From Paracoccus sp041927875 (lineage in GTDB: Bacteria; Pseudomonadota; Alphaproteobacteria; Rhodobacterales; Rhodobacteraceae), in NCBI RefSeq assembly GCF_041927875.1, contig NZ_JBHFHN010000001.1: a stretch of DNA of 64,000 nucleotides; one strand, written 5' to 3'. Numbering within the stretch: the stretch's first letter is position 1; each line of letters starts with the position of its first letter. The notes under the pieces were generated by a model. The model had not been told where the DNA came from and searched no databases. It saw only the letters and a program-made list of their open reading frames with translations. Of this stretch, positions 36,499-45,983 are shown one piece after another. Both the position numbers and the translations under genes were made by a program.

Positions 36499-39156
36499 AT
36501 GGCAAGCCTCAACGATATCCGCTCGACCTTCCTCGATTTCTTCCAGCGCAACGGCCATACGGTTGTCGACTCCAGCCCGCTGGTGCCGCGCAACGACCCG
36601 ACGCTGATGTTCACGAACTCGGGCATGGTGCAGTTCAAGAACGCCTTCACCGGCGTCGAAAAGCGCGATTACGTCCGCGCCACCACCGCGCAGAAATGCG
36701 TGCGCGCGGGCGGCAAGCACAACGACCTGGACAATGTGGGCTATACCGCGCGCCACCATACCTTCTTTGAAATGCTGGGCAATTTCAGCTTTGGCGACTA
36801 TTTCAAGGAAGGCGCGATCCCCTTTGCCTGGGAACTGCTGACCCGCGATTTCGGCATCCCGAAAGACAAGCTGCTGGTCACCGTCTACCATACTGACGAT
36901 GAGGCGGCGGATATCTGGAAAAAGGTCGCGGGGCTGTCGGATGACCGCATCATCCGCATCCCGACCAGCGACAACTTCTGGCAGATGGGGCCGACCGGTC
37001 CCTGCGGCCCCTGCACCGAGATCTTCTTTGACCACGGCGATCACATCTGGGGCGGCCCGCCCGGCAGCAAGGATGAGGACGGCGACCGGTTCATCGAGAT
37101 CTGGAACCTGGTGTTCATGCAGAATGAACAATTCGCGGATGGCAGCATGCGCGCGCTCGACATGCAGTCGATCGACACCGGCATGGGGCTGGAACGGATC
37201 GGCGCGCTGTTGCAGGGCAAGCACGACAATTACGACACCGATCTGATGCGGGCGCTGATCGAGGCCTCGGCCCATGCCACCAGTTCCGATCCCGATGGGC
37301 CGGGCAAGGTGCACCACCGGGTGATCGCCGACCATTTGCGCTCGACCAGTTTCCTGATCGCCGATGGGGTCATGCCCTCGAACGAGGGGCGCGGCTATGT
37401 GCTGCGCCGGATCATGCGCCGCGCCATGCGCCATGCGCATATGCTGGGCGCGACCGATCCGGTGATGCACAAGCTGGTGCCGGCCCTGGTGCGGCAGATG
37501 GGGGCGGCTTACCCCGAATTGACCCGCGCCCAGGCGCTGATCGAGGAAAGCCTGCGCGCCGAGGAGACCCGCTTCCGCACCACGCTGGACCGTGGTCTGC
37601 GGCTGCTGGATGACGAACTGGCTGATTTGCCCGAGGGTGCGGCGCTGCCCGGCGCGGCGGCCTTCAAGCTGTATGACACCTATGGTTTCCCGCTGGACCT
37701 GACGCAGGATGCGCTGCGCGAAAAGGGCCGCAGCGTCGATACCGCCGGTTTTGACGCCGCCATGGCCGAACAAAAGGCCAAGGCGCGCGCCGCCTGGGCC
37801 GGCTCGGGCGAGGCGCAGGATGCAACGATCTGGTTTGAGCTGGCCGAAAAGCACGGCACCAGCGAGTTTCTGGGCTATGACACCGAAACCGCCGAGGGGC
37901 AGATCCTGGCCCTGGTGCGCGACGGCGCCGAACAGGCCAGCGTGACCGGCGGCGCGGTGCAGATCGTCACCAACCAGACGCCGTTCTATGCCGAATCCGG
38001 TGGTCAGGTGGGCGATGCGGGCACGATCCGCACCGAAACCGGCCTTGCGCATGTCACCGATACGCGCAAGGCGGGCGGCGTCGTTTACCATGTCGCCACC
38101 GTGACCGAGGGCACGATCAGCGCCGGTCAGGCCGCGAAGCTTGAGGTGACGCACGCCCGCCGTCAGGCGATCCGCGCCAACCACTCGGCCACCCACCTGC
38201 TGAACGAGGCGCTGCGCCGCCATCTGGGCGATCACGTTGCGCAGCGCGGCAGCCTGAATGCCGATGACCGGCTGCGGTTCGACTTTGCCCATGGCAAGGC
38301 GCTGTCGCCCGCCGAACTTCTGGCGGTCGAGACCGAGGTGAACGACTTCATCCGCCAGAACGGCACGGTCGAAACCCGGCTGATGACCCCCGATGACGCC
38401 CGCGCGATGGGCGCGCAGGCGCTGTTTGGCGAGAAATACGGGGATGAGGTGCGCGTCGTCTCGATGGGTCGCGCGGCCAAATCCGGCAAGGGCAGCGACG
38501 GTGCGACCTATTCGCTGGAACTGTGCGGCGGCACCCATGTCGCGCGTCTGGGCGATATCGGCGCCTTTGCCATTCTGGGCGATGCGGCCTCGGCGGCGGG
38601 CATCCGGCGGATCGAGGCGCTGACCGGGCAGGCCGCGCTGGACCATCTGCGGCGTCAGTCCGACACGCTGGCCGAGATCGCGGGCCTGCTGAAGGCGCAG
38701 GCGGGCGATGTCGTCGCCCGCGTCAAGGCCCTGGCCGATGACCGCAAGGCGCTGAGCAACGAGGTGGCCCAGCTGAAGCGGCAACTGGCGATGGCGGGTG
38801 GCGGCACGGATGAAAAGCCGCGCGATATCAATGGGATCGCCTTCCTCGCCAAGCGTGTCGATGGCGTGTCGGGCAAGGAGCTGGCGGGCCTTCTGGATGA
38901 TCTGCGCAACCGTCTGGGTTCGGGCGCGGTGCTGGTTCTGGCCGAGGCCGAGGGCAAGGCCACTGTCGGTGCGACGCTGACGGCGGACGTGGCAGGTCGG
39001 CTGAACGCGGTCGAGATGGTGCAGGCGGCGACCACCGCGCTCGGCGGCAAGGGCGGTGGTGGCCGCCCCGACCGGGCACAGGGCGGCGCCCCCTCGCTGG
39101 CCGATGCGGATGCGGCGATTGCCGCCGTGGCCGCGCTGATCGAAGGCGCGGCGTGA
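36499..39156 (+). CDS. alaS: Alanine-tRNA ligase
   Basis: The 885-residue enzyme is full length. The catalytic domain starts with SLNDIRSTFLDFFQRNGHTVV and has TARHHTFFEMLGNFSFGDYFK; the editing domain has NHSATHLLNEALR and the CGGTH zinc motif; the C-Ala domain ends with GGKGGGGRPDRAQGG. It charges tRNA-Ala and removes misacylated Ser/Gly. The ATG at 36499 suits the family start. A GTGA overlap joins it to the next gene. Confidence 0.98.
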   Translation: MASLNDIRSTFLDFFQRNGHTVVDSSPLVPRNDPTLMFTNSGMVQFKNAFTGVEKRDYVRATTAQKCVRAGGKHNDLDNVGYTARHHTFFEMLGNFSFGDYFKEGAIPFAWELLTRDFGIPKDKLLVTVYHTDDEAADIWKKVAGLSDDRIIRIPTSDNFWQMGPTGPCGPCTEIFFDHGDHIWGGPPGSKDEDGDRFIEIWNLVFMQNEQFADGSMRALDMQSIDTGMGLERIGALLQGKHDNYDTDLMRALIEASAHATSSDPDGPGKVHHRVIADHLRSTSFLIADGVMPSNEGRGYVLRRIMRRAMRHAHMLGATDPVMHKLVPALVRQMGAAYPELTRAQALIEESLRAEETRFRTTLDRGLRLLDDELADLPEGAALPGAAAFKLYDTYGFPLDLTQDALREKGRSVDTAGFDAAMAEQKAKARAAWAGSGEAQDATIWFELAEKHGTSEFLGYDTETAEGQILALVRDGAEQASVTGGAVQIVTNQTPFYAESGGQVGDAGTIRTETGLAHVTDTRKAGGVVYHVATVTEGTISAGQAAKLEVTHARRQAIRANHSATHLLNEALRRHLGDHVAQRGSLNADDRLRFDFAHGKALSPAELLAVETEVNDFIRQNGTVETRLMTPDDARAMGAQALFGEKYGDEVRVVSMGRAAKSGKGSDGATYSLELCGGTHVARLGDIGAFAILGDAASAAGIRRIEALTGQAALDHLRRQSDTLAEIAGLLKAQAGDVVARVKALADDRKALSNEVAQLKRQLAMAGGGTDEKPRDINGIAFLAKRVDGVSGKELAGLLDDLRNRLGSGAVLVLAEAEGKATVGATLTADVAGRLNAVEMVQAATTALGGKGGGGRPDRAQGGAPSLADADAAIAAVAALIEGAA

Positions 39157-39446
39157 GCGCGCTTTGGATCTCGCATGTGCGGGTCAGCGATGCCGAGGCC
39201 TTCGGGCGTTACGCAAAGCTGGCCGGCCCCGCGATCGCCGATCACGGCGGCGTCTTTCTGGCGCGCGGCACCCCCCACCTGACGCTGGAAGGGCCGGGGG
39301 CCGATCGCCATGTCGTGATCCGCTTCCCCAGCCTCGCGGCGGCCGAGGCCTGCTATCGCTCGCCCGCCTATCAGGCCGCACTGGCCCATGCCGTTAGCGC
39401 GTCCGACCGCCATCTGGTGATTGTCGAGGAAAACCCGGCCACCTGA
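39153..39446 (+). CDS. DUF1330 family protein
   Basis: The 97-residue protein has the ferredoxin-like dimeric DUF1330 pattern: WISHVRVSDAEAFGRYAKLAGPAIADHGGVFLARG, then HVVIRFPSLAAAEACYRSPAYQAA and a final strand DRHLVIVE. No function is established. The GTG start overlaps the alaS stop codon, indicating translational coupling. Confidence 0.88.
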   Translation: MSALWISHVRVSDAEAFGRYAKLAGPAIADHGGVFLARGTPHLTLEGPGADRHVVIRFPSLAAAEACYRSPAYQAALAHAVSASDRHLVIVEENPAT

Positions 39447-39456
39447 AAAACCCGTG

Positions 39457-39492
39457 AGACGTCGCCAAAATTGGTGACGTCTTAACTTTTTT
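39457..39492 (+). terminator. Intrinsic terminator after alaS-DUF1330
   Basis: AGACGTCGCCAA-AA-TTGGTGACGTCT gives a 12-bp stem with one G-T pair, followed after four bases by six Ts. It lies just after the DUF1330 stop codon. Confidence 0.88.
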
Positions 39493-39548
39493 GTCCTATG
39501 CGTCAGAAAAGCGTCACGAAAAGGCGCGCAACGGAAATGGGGCAGGGC

Positions 39549-40343
39549 ATGTGCCGCTGGGCCGCCTATATCGGGGAACCGATCTATCTGGAAGATATTG
39601 TCAGCCGCCCGGGGCATTCGCTGGTGCGCCAAAGCCAATGCGCCACGCAATGCCACACCGCGACCAATGCCGATGGCTTCGGCCTGGCCTGGTATGGCGA
39701 CCGACCCGAGCCCGGCCTTTACCGTGACGTGATGCCCGCCTGGTCGGACCCGAACCTGCGCAGCCTGACCGCGCAGGTGAAATCCGGGCTGTTTCTGGCG
39801 CATGTGCGCGCCTCGACCGGCACTGCCACCAGCCGCAACAATTGCCACCCATTCGTCGTCGGTCGCTGGGCCTTCATGCACAACGGCCAGATCGGCGGCT
39901 ATGAAAACTTCCGCCGCGACGCGGAAATGCTGATCCCAGACGCGTTGTATCCGCATCGCAAGGGCGCCACCGACAGCGAGGCGCTGTTCCTGGTTGCTTT
40001 GGGCGAGGGGCTTGAGGATGACCCGCTGGGCGCCATGGCCCGCGCCACCGCCCGGTTCGAGGCGCTGTCGCGCGCCAAGGGCTGCGCCCCGCATGTGCGC
40101 CTGACCTGCGCCTTTTCCGATGGCCAGAGGCTGTATGCGATCCGCTATGCGACCGACGATCTGGCACCGACGCTGTATCACCGCTGGTCGGTCAATCGCG
40201 GCGGCCATGCCGTCGTCTCTGAGCCGCTGGAACAGGATGAAGCCGATTGGGTCGAGGTTCCCCGCGCCAGCTTCTGCCGGTTCGAGGCCGGTCAGGTCCA
40301 GATCACCGACTTCGCCCCGAAGCTGCCCGCGATGGCGGCCTGA
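39549..40343 (+). CDS. Class II glutamine amidotransferase
   Basis: The 264-residue protein starts MCRWAAYIGEP, so Cys2 is the N-terminal nucleophile. Further family motifs are NADGFGLAWYG, FLAHVRASTGTATSRNNCHPFVVGRWAFMHNGQIGGYE (split by the loop) and TDSEALF. It is like YafJ/EgtC-type stand-alone glutaminase proteins. The start was chosen to expose the nucleophile and has a GGGGCAGGG ribosome site; longer starts upstream would block it. The amidation partner is unknown. Confidence 0.88.
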   Translation: MCRWAAYIGEPIYLEDIVSRPGHSLVRQSQCATQCHTATNADGFGLAWYGDRPEPGLYRDVMPAWSDPNLRSLTAQVKSGLFLAHVRASTGTATSRNNCHPFVVGRWAFMHNGQIGGYENFRRDAEMLIPDALYPHRKGATDSEALFLVALGEGLEDDPLGAMARATARFEALSRAKGCAPHVRLTCAFSDGQRLYAIRYATDDLAPTLYHRWSVNRGGHAVVSEPLEQDEADWVEVPRASFCRFEAGQVQITDFAPKLPAMAA

Positions 40344-41283
40344 GGGGGTCGGATCGTATCTCCCCGCCTTACGGAAGCTGGATGTGTTGGCCCCCGACGT
40401 TGGTCGGTAGATTGATAGCAGGTGCCCGGCTGCAACCGCTTGCCGCCGGTGAGGCGGGGCCGCAGCGCGACATCTGTGCTGCACCGCGGACATGTGCCGC
40501 GCAGTCTTCTCTGCAAAGCTCAGGTGTGAGGGGGCTGTTCGCAACGCGCATGTCGGCGATGCGCATCGGCCCTCAAAGCTCGACACCCCGGACCGAAGAC
40601 CGCGACCTGCGACGGCGAGACATGGCCGCAACCCGACAGTGCGATGGCGCAACACCGTGATGGTAAGATGTGCCGACCCCAACGTTGCCGCACCTCAAGA
40701 GCGCGGTTGTGGCGGCCCCGCTGGACCGCAGCGCCGTCGATCCCCCATCGGCATCGGGTCATGCGGCGGCTGTGTCAGCGACAGGCTGGCCCACCTCGCA
40801 GCCCACCCTGCCGCAGGCTGAGACTGTTTCAGCAGCTCGCGCAGCGGTTCGCGCCCCTCGGAACGCTCCCCCCAACGACCGCGACATCGCCACGCGGCGA
40901 CAACTCGACCGCGCGGTTCTTCCGGCGCTCTGCTGGCCCACCGCGCAGCCCTGCCTGCCGCGGCATGAGGCTGGTAAAGCCTCTCGCGCAGCAGGTCGAC
41001 CGTTTTGAACGCCCCTGGGCTGACCCAGCCAATTCCCCACCACAAGACCTTGTTGCGCCCCCTTTTTGCGCCGTTCAGCTAGCACGTCGCGCGGTTGGCC
41101 CTGCCAATGCCTTGCCTTGCACGACAGGCTTGGGCGGGGCAGGGGAGCAGCAGCCAAGCCCGCTGCGGCACAGGCGGCCTCTCCACCGTCGCGGCAGGCC
41201 TGACGCTTCCACGGCAGAGGGTTGCTTTCGGCGCGGCAGGCTGACCCACCTGACGACCTAAACACTCACCGCCCGAACCTCGC
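40344..41283. other. Gene-poor stretch with diverged direct repeats
   Basis: About 940 bp between convergent genes lacks a supportable gene; open frames on both strands are Arg/Ala/Gln-rich and have no ribosome sites. A direct repeat of about 90 bp lies at 40785-40875 and 40932-41021 (offset 147), sharing CTGGCCCACC and CTCGCGCAGC; a further piece of the same sequence appears at about 41233-41250. No transposase fragment was recognised. Confidence 0.65.
40785..41021. repeat. Diverged direct repeat, offset 147 bp
   Basis: Copies at 40785 and 40932 share GCTGGCCCACC, GCAGCCC, CTGCCGC, CTCGCGCAGC and a GAACGC(T/C)CC end, with many substitutions between. The level of drift resembles the repeats upstream of alaS, but the words differ. 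Confidence 0.6.
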
Positions 41284-42714
41284 TCAGCCGCCCCGCCCGT
41301 GGCTTGCTGCCACCTCAGCCGCCGCAACCCAATCAGCCGCGACACGCAGGTCGGCTTGCAGTTCGGCCTGCATCCGCGCGGCGGCCTCGGTATCGGGCTG
41401 GCGCAGGATGGCGGATGGGTGCCAGGTCAGCAGCACCGCGCCGCCGTCCAGCGCGGTCTCGATCCGGCCGCGGCGCGCGCCGATCTGGCCCGCGCGGTCG
41501 GTCAACGCGCGCGCGGCGCTATTGCCAAGCGCCAGCGTCAGGCGCGGCGCGATCAGGCGGCGCTCAGCGTCCAGCCACCAGCGGCAATGCTCGATCTCGG
41601 ACCTTGTGGGGGTCTGGTGCAGGCGCTGCTTGCCCCGCGGCACGTGCTTGAAATGCTTGACGGCATTGGTCAGCCAAAGGTCCGTGCGGTCGATCCCGGC
41701 GGCCGCCAAAGCGCGGTCGAACACCTGCCCGGCAGGGCCGACGAAGGGCTGGCCAATCCGATCCTCATGATCGCCGGGCTGTTCGCCCACCACCATCAGC
41801 CGCGCCGCCGGATCGCCCGCCCCGCAGACCGCCTGAGTGGTGCCCGCGCAGCAGCCGCAGGCCCGACAGGCGGCAATCTGCGCGGCGAGGCCGGGCAGCG
41901 TCTGGGCCGGGGCGGGGCGGGCATCCGCGCGCGGGCGGGCGGGCAGGTCGGCGCTGTCGGCCATGGCGCGCAGCCGCGCCTCGGCCCCGGCGATCAGGTC
42001 GGGGATCGCGGCGGCCTCGGGCATGTTGGCCCAGAACCGTGGCGGCATATGGCTGCGCATCACCCCGGGATTGACGCGGGCGGGGTTGAAGATGTGGCTG
42101 AAATAGGTCGTCCACAGTTCGGCCGCCGCGTCCTGCGGCAGGGAAGGGCGCGCGCCGCCGGGACCGAAGCTCAGCCGGCCGTCGCGGAAATCGGCGCGCG
42201 CGTCCGGGGTCAGGATCGTCCAGTCCATATCGGTAAAGCGGTTGCGAAAGAACGGCGTGGCGGGCTCCAGCACGAAATGGTCCGGCTCATACCAGGCGGC
42301 AAAGGCACGACGGGGGCTGTCGCCTTCGACCTCATGAAAGCGCAGAAAGGCGTGCATGTGGTGAATGTCGCGCCGCACCGCTTGCGCCATGACGCGCAAC
42401 CGCCGCAGGCCCGGATCGGCGCTGTCAGCCATCAGCCGGGGCTGGCCTTGCAGCCGCCACAGCATCGCATAAAGCAGGCCAAAGCGCGCCGGGTCGCGGT
42501 GACAGGCGACAAGTCGGGCCAGATCGACAAAGGCCGCCGGAACGCGCACCTCGGCCATCGGGGCCGCGGGCGGGGCCTGGTCGAACAGGCCCGGCGCCGC
42601 ATCGCCCGACCGCCAATCGACATCGCCGGGCGCCACACCCCGCGCCAGCAGATCGCGCGCCGCGTCGCGCCAGGGCTGAAACCCGGCTGATGCCGCCAGA
42701 TGAGCCGCGATCAC
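41284..42714 (-). CDS. udgX: DUF4130-UdgX fusion: uracil-DNA-binding protein
   Basis: The 476-residue protein joins two modules. Residues 1-250 match the DUF4130 family (YAMLWRLQGQPRLMADSADPGLRRLRVMAQAVRRDIHHMHAFLRF, TPFFRNRF). Residues 275-465 are a family-4-like uracil-DNA glycosylase with Fe-S cysteines (C283, C286, C297, C377), GEQPGDHED (310-318) and the loop KQRLHQTP. His366 of that loop corresponds to the UdgX histidine that forms a covalent bond with uracil-DNA. The ATG overlaps the upstream stop (ATGA), so it is coupled to the radical SAM gene. Confidence 0.9.
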   Translation of the reverse strand: MIAAHLAASAGFQPWRDAARDLLARGVAPGDVDWRSGDAAPGLFDQAPPAAPMAEVRVPAAFVDLARLVACHRDPARFGLLYAMLWRLQGQPRLMADSADPGLRRLRVMAQAVRRDIHHMHAFLRFHEVEGDSPRRAFAAWYEPDHFVLEPATPFFRNRFTDMDWTILTPDARADFRDGRLSFGPGGARPSLPQDAAAELWTTYFSHIFNPARVNPGVMRSHMPPRFWANMPEAAAIPDLIAGAEARLRAMADSADLPARPRADARPAPAQTLPGLAAQIAACRACGCCAGTTQAVCGAGDPAARLMVVGEQPGDHEDRIGQPFVGPAGQVFDRALAAAGIDRTDLWLTNAVKHFKHVPRGKQRLHQTPTRSEIEHCRWWLDAERRLIAPRLTLALGNSAARALTDRAGQIGARRGRIETALDGGAVLLTWHPSAILRQPDTEAAARMQAELQADLRVAADWVAAAEVAASHGRGG

Positions 42715-43937
42715 AGCAGCACCAGTTGCTCGGGTGGTGGGGCGAAGCGGGCGCGCAGATCGGCGCTGTCGGTCAGCCCGCCGGGCGACCAGCCCGCGCA
42801 GGTGACAAAGGGCCGCGCCTGTTTCATCCGCGCGCCAATCCGCACCAGATCGTCGTAGCCGATCCGCCGCGCCCGGCGCGCCGACAGGATGCGGTCGACG
42901 GTGCGCACCCCGAAGCCCGGCACCCGCAGCAGCATCTCGCGCCCCGCGCGGTTCACATCGACCGGGAACAGCCCGCGATGCGCCAGGGCCCAGGCCAGTT
43001 TCGGGTCGATTGCCAGATCCAGCAGGCCCTGCTCCGGCACGATCTCATCGACGCCGAAGCCGTAGAACCGCATCAGCCAATCGGCCTGATACAGGCGATG
43101 TTCGCGCATCAAGGGCGGCTTGATCGCGGGCAGAAGGGCCGAGGCCTGCGGGATCGGCGAAAAGGCCGAGTAATAGACCCGCTTCAACCCGAAGCCGCCA
43201 TAAAGGCCCGATGCCGTGCGCAGGATCGCCCCGTCGCTGGCCCCATCCGCGCCGACGATCATCTGCGTCGACTGCCCGGCGGGGGCAAAGCGCGGCGGGC
43301 GCTTGCCAGTATGGCTGCGATCGGCGCGGCCTTCGCGGCGGGTCTTCACCTGACCCATGGCGGCGCGGATCGTGGCGGGCTTCTTTTCCGGCGCGAGCCG
43401 CGCCAGCGAGGCTTCGACGGGCAGTTCGACATTGATCGACAGCCGATCCGCCCACAGCCCCGCCTGATCGATCAGATCGGGGGCGGCATCCGGGATGGTT
43501 TTCAGATGGATATAGCCGCGAAAGCCGTGATCCTGACGCAGGCTGCGCGCGATGCGCACCATGTCGGCCATCGTGTCGTCAGGATTGCGGATCACGCCCG
43601 AGGACAGGAACAACCCCTCGATATAGTTGCGCCGGTAAAACTCCAGCACCAGCGTCACCACCTCATCGACGCTGAAGCGGGCGCGCGGCGTGTTCGAGGT
43701 CACGCGGTTCACGCAATAGGCGCAATCATAGATGCAGTGGTTGGTCATCAGGATCTTCAGCAGGCTGATGCAGCGCCCGTCCGGGGTGAAGGCATGGCAG
43801 ATGCCCGCCCCCGTCGTCGACCCGATCCCGCCGCCGCGCGCATCGCGCCGCTGCCCCCCGCTTGAGGCGCAAGAGGCATCGTATTTCGCCGCATCGGCGA
43901 GAATCGCAAGCTTGTCCTGAAGGGTCATCCGTGCCAT
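42711..43937 (-). CDS. Putative DNA modification/repair radical SAM protein
   Basis: The 408-residue protein has the radical SAM cluster motif CIYDCAYC (Cys68, 72, 75) after an N-terminal LADAAKYDASCASSGG block typical of this family. Its C-terminal region has a helix-hairpin-helix DNA-binding motif (LLRVPGFGVRTVDRIL). It is found beside DUF4130-UdgX genes in many bacteria, and a joint role in DNA repair or base modification is predicted but unproven. The second ATG (43928) is an equally good start. A perfect SOS box lies just upstream. Confidence 0.88.
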   Translation of the reverse strand: MARMTLQDKLAILADAAKYDASCASSGGQRRDARGGGIGSTTGAGICHAFTPDGRCISLLKILMTNHCIYDCAYCVNRVTSNTPRARFSVDEVVTLVLEFYRRNYIEGLFLSSGVIRNPDDTMADMVRIARSLRQDHGFRGYIHLKTIPDAAPDLIDQAGLWADRLSINVELPVEASLARLAPEKKPATIRAAMGQVKTRREGRADRSHTGKRPPRFAPAGQSTQMIVGADGASDGAILRTASGLYGGFGLKRVYYSAFSPIPQASALLPAIKPPLMREHRLYQADWLMRFYGFGVDEIVPEQGLLDLAIDPKLAWALAHRGLFPVDVNRAGREMLLRVPGFGVRTVDRILSARRARRIGYDDLVRIGARMKQARPFVTCAGWSPGGLTDSADLRARFAPPPEQLVLL

Positions 43938-43950
43938 GACCCCAATCTAT

Positions 43951-43965
43951 GTTCTTCTAATGTTC
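43951..43965 (-). promoter_or_regulatory. LexA/SOS box upstream of the radical SAM-UdgX operon
   Basis: On the + strand GTTC-TTCTAAT-GTTC matches the alphaproteobacterial SOS consensus perfectly; on the gene's strand it reads GAAC-ATTAGAA-GAAC, sharing the trailing AAGAACAT with the recA box. It ends 13 bp before the start codon at 43937. Confidence 0.8.
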
Positions 43966-44006
43966 CGTTCCAGCTTCTTTCTTGCCCACATACGCAAATC
44001 CGCCGA

Positions 44007-44996
44007 TCACACCGGCGCGGGGCCGGGGAAGTGGCAGGCGACCTGGTGGCTGGCGCCCTCGAGCAGCGGCACCTCGGTCGCGCACAGGGGTTGCGCGCGC
44101 GGGCACCGGGTGCGGAACACGCAGCCCGATGGTGGCGACATGGGCGATGGCAGATCGCCATCCAGCCGGATCACCGCCTTGGCGCGTTCGATCGCCGGGT
44201 CGGGGATCGGCACCGCCGACAGCAGCGCCTGGGTATAGGGGTGGCTGGGCGCGTCATACAGATCAACCTTGTCGGCGATCTCCATCGTGCGGCCCAGATA
44301 CAGCACCATCACCCGGTCGCTGATATGTTTCACCACTGACAGGTCATGGGCGATGAAGATCAGCGCCATCCCCATCTCTTTCTGAAGGCCGATCAGCAGG
44401 TTGATGATCTGCGCCTGGATCGAGACATCCAGCGCGCTGACCGGTTCGTCGCAGATGATCAGCCGCGGCCGCACGATCAGCGCGCGGGCAATGCCGATCC
44501 GCTGGTTCTGCCCGCCCGAGAACTCATGCGGATAGCGGTTGATCATGTTCGGCAAGAGGCCGACCTTGGCCATCATCTCCTGCACGCGGGCCTTGACCTC
44601 GGCGCGCGGGGTCTTGGGGTAGTGGGTCAGCAGCGGTTCAGCGATGATCTGGCCCACGGTCATGCGCGGGTTCAGGCTGGCCAGCGGGTCTTGAAACACC
44701 ATCTGGATGTCGCGGCGATAGCGCAGCATCTGGCGCGGGGTCAGCGACAACAGATCGGTTCCGTCCTCCCACACCGCCTTGCCGGTGGCGGGGACCATCT
44801 GGATGATGGCGCGCGCCAGCGTCGATTTGCCCGACCCGGATTCGCCCACGATCCCCAGCGTCTGGCCGGGCATCAGGGTAAAGTTCGCGCCGGTCACGGC
44901 ATGCAGCAGGCGGCGCGGCGTCCAGGGCAGGTCGCCCTCGCGGCGGATGTCGAAGGTCACGCGCAGGTCGCGCACCTCAAGCAGCGGGCGGGTCAT
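44007..44996 (-). CDS. oppF: Oligopeptide ABC transporter ATP-binding protein OppF
   Basis: The 329-residue ATPase has Walker A GESGSGKST, signature SGGQNQRIGIARAL, Walker B LIICDEPVSALDV and the oligopeptide/dipeptide C-terminal extension with Cys-rich GCVFRTRCPRAQPLC, a likely Fe-S site. It powers peptide import with OppD. It overlaps oppD by 4 bases and is the last gene of the operon. Confidence 0.93.
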   Translation of the reverse strand: MTRPLLEVRDLRVTFDIRREGDLPWTPRRLLHAVTGANFTLMPGQTLGIVGESGSGKSTLARAIIQMVPATGKAVWEDGTDLLSLTPRQMLRYRRDIQMVFQDPLASLNPRMTVGQIIAEPLLTHYPKTPRAEVKARVQEMMAKVGLLPNMINRYPHEFSGGQNQRIGIARALIVRPRLIICDEPVSALDVSIQAQIINLLIGLQKEMGMALIFIAHDLSVVKHISDRVMVLYLGRTMEIADKVDLYDAPSHPYTQALLSAVPIPDPAIERAKAVIRLDGDLPSPMSPPSGCVFRTRCPRAQPLCATEVPLLEGASHQVACHFPGPAPV

Positions 44997-45982
44997 GCGG
45001 CACCTTTGGTCAGGTTCAGGAAGTCATCGACCGGCAGATGGCAGGCACGGCGGCGGGCGGGGGGGATGTCGTCCAGCGGCGGCATCACGGTTTCGCAGAC
45101 CGGGATGCGCAGGGCGCAGCGCGGCGCGAACGGGCAGCCGGCGGGCGGGCGCGTCATGTCGGGCGGGCTGCCGGGAATGGCGGACAGATCCTCGCCCATC
45201 TGGTCGACGCGCGGGATCGCGGCGAGCAGGCCGTGGGTATAGGGGTGCAGCGGCTGGCCGAAGATCGGATCGACCGGCGCCTGTTCCATGATCCGCCCGC
45301 CATACAGCACGGTGACATGTTCGCACGACCCCGCGACCACGCCCAGATCATGCGTGATCAGGATCATGGCCATGCCGAAGTCGCGTTGCAGATCGGCCAA
45401 CAGCTCCATGATCTGCGCCTGCACGGTCACGTCCAGCGCGGTCGTGGGTTCGTCCGCGATCACAAGTTCGGGCCGGCACAGCAGCGACATGGCGATCATC
45501 ACCCGCTGCCGCATCCCGCCCGAAAACTCATGCGGGTAAAGGCTGACGCGGGCTTTCGCATCGGGGATCTTGACCGCATCCAGCATCCGCGCGCTTTCCG
45601 CCACCGCGGCGCGCCGTGACATGCCCTTGTGCAGCACCAGCACCTCGGCCATCTGGTCGCTGACCCGCATATAAGGGTTCAGGCTGGTCATCGGATCCTG
45701 AAAGATCATCGCGATCTTTTGCGCGCGGATGCGGTTCATGACCGAGGGCTTGGCGTTCAGGATGTTCTGCCCGTCGAACCGCACCGCCCCCGAAGCCACG
45801 CCGTTGCGCGCCAGAAGCCCCATGATCGCAAGCGCGATCTGCGTCTTGCCCGAGCCGGATTCGCCCACCAGCCCCATGGTCTGCCCGCGATCCAGCGTGA
45901 AGCTGACGTCGTTGACCGCCTTGACCTGCCCATCCCCGGTCTGAAAGCGCACGTTCAGACGGTCGATTTCCAACAATGCCAT
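44993..45982 (-). CDS. oppD: Oligopeptide ABC transporter ATP-binding protein OppD
   Basis: The 329-residue ATPase has Walker A GESGSGKT, signature SGGMRQRVMIAMSL, Walker B LVIADEPTTALDV and the C-terminal CPFAPRCALRIPVC extension. It is the partner of OppF. The start MALLEIDRLNVRF fits the family; the extension upstream overlaps oppC. One base separates it from oppC. Confidence 0.93.
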   Translation of the reverse strand: MALLEIDRLNVRFQTGDGQVKAVNDVSFTLDRGQTMGLVGESGSGKTQIALAIMGLLARNGVASGAVRFDGQNILNAKPSVMNRIRAQKIAMIFQDPMTSLNPYMRVSDQMAEVLVLHKGMSRRAAVAESARMLDAVKIPDAKARVSLYPHEFSGGMRQRVMIAMSLLCRPELVIADEPTTALDVTVQAQIMELLADLQRDFGMAMILITHDLGVVAGSCEHVTVLYGGRIMEQAPVDPIFGQPLHPYTHGLLAAIPRVDQMGEDLSAIPGSPPDMTRPPAGCPFAPRCALRIPVCETVMPPLDDIPPARRRACHLPVDDFLNLTKGAA

Positions 45983-45983
45983 G

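Noticed and set aside
40759..41265. A 168-codon minus-strand open frame in the second gene-poor stretch
   Set aside because: Arg/Ala/Gln/Gly composition, internal diverged repeats, and no ribosome site or family motif.
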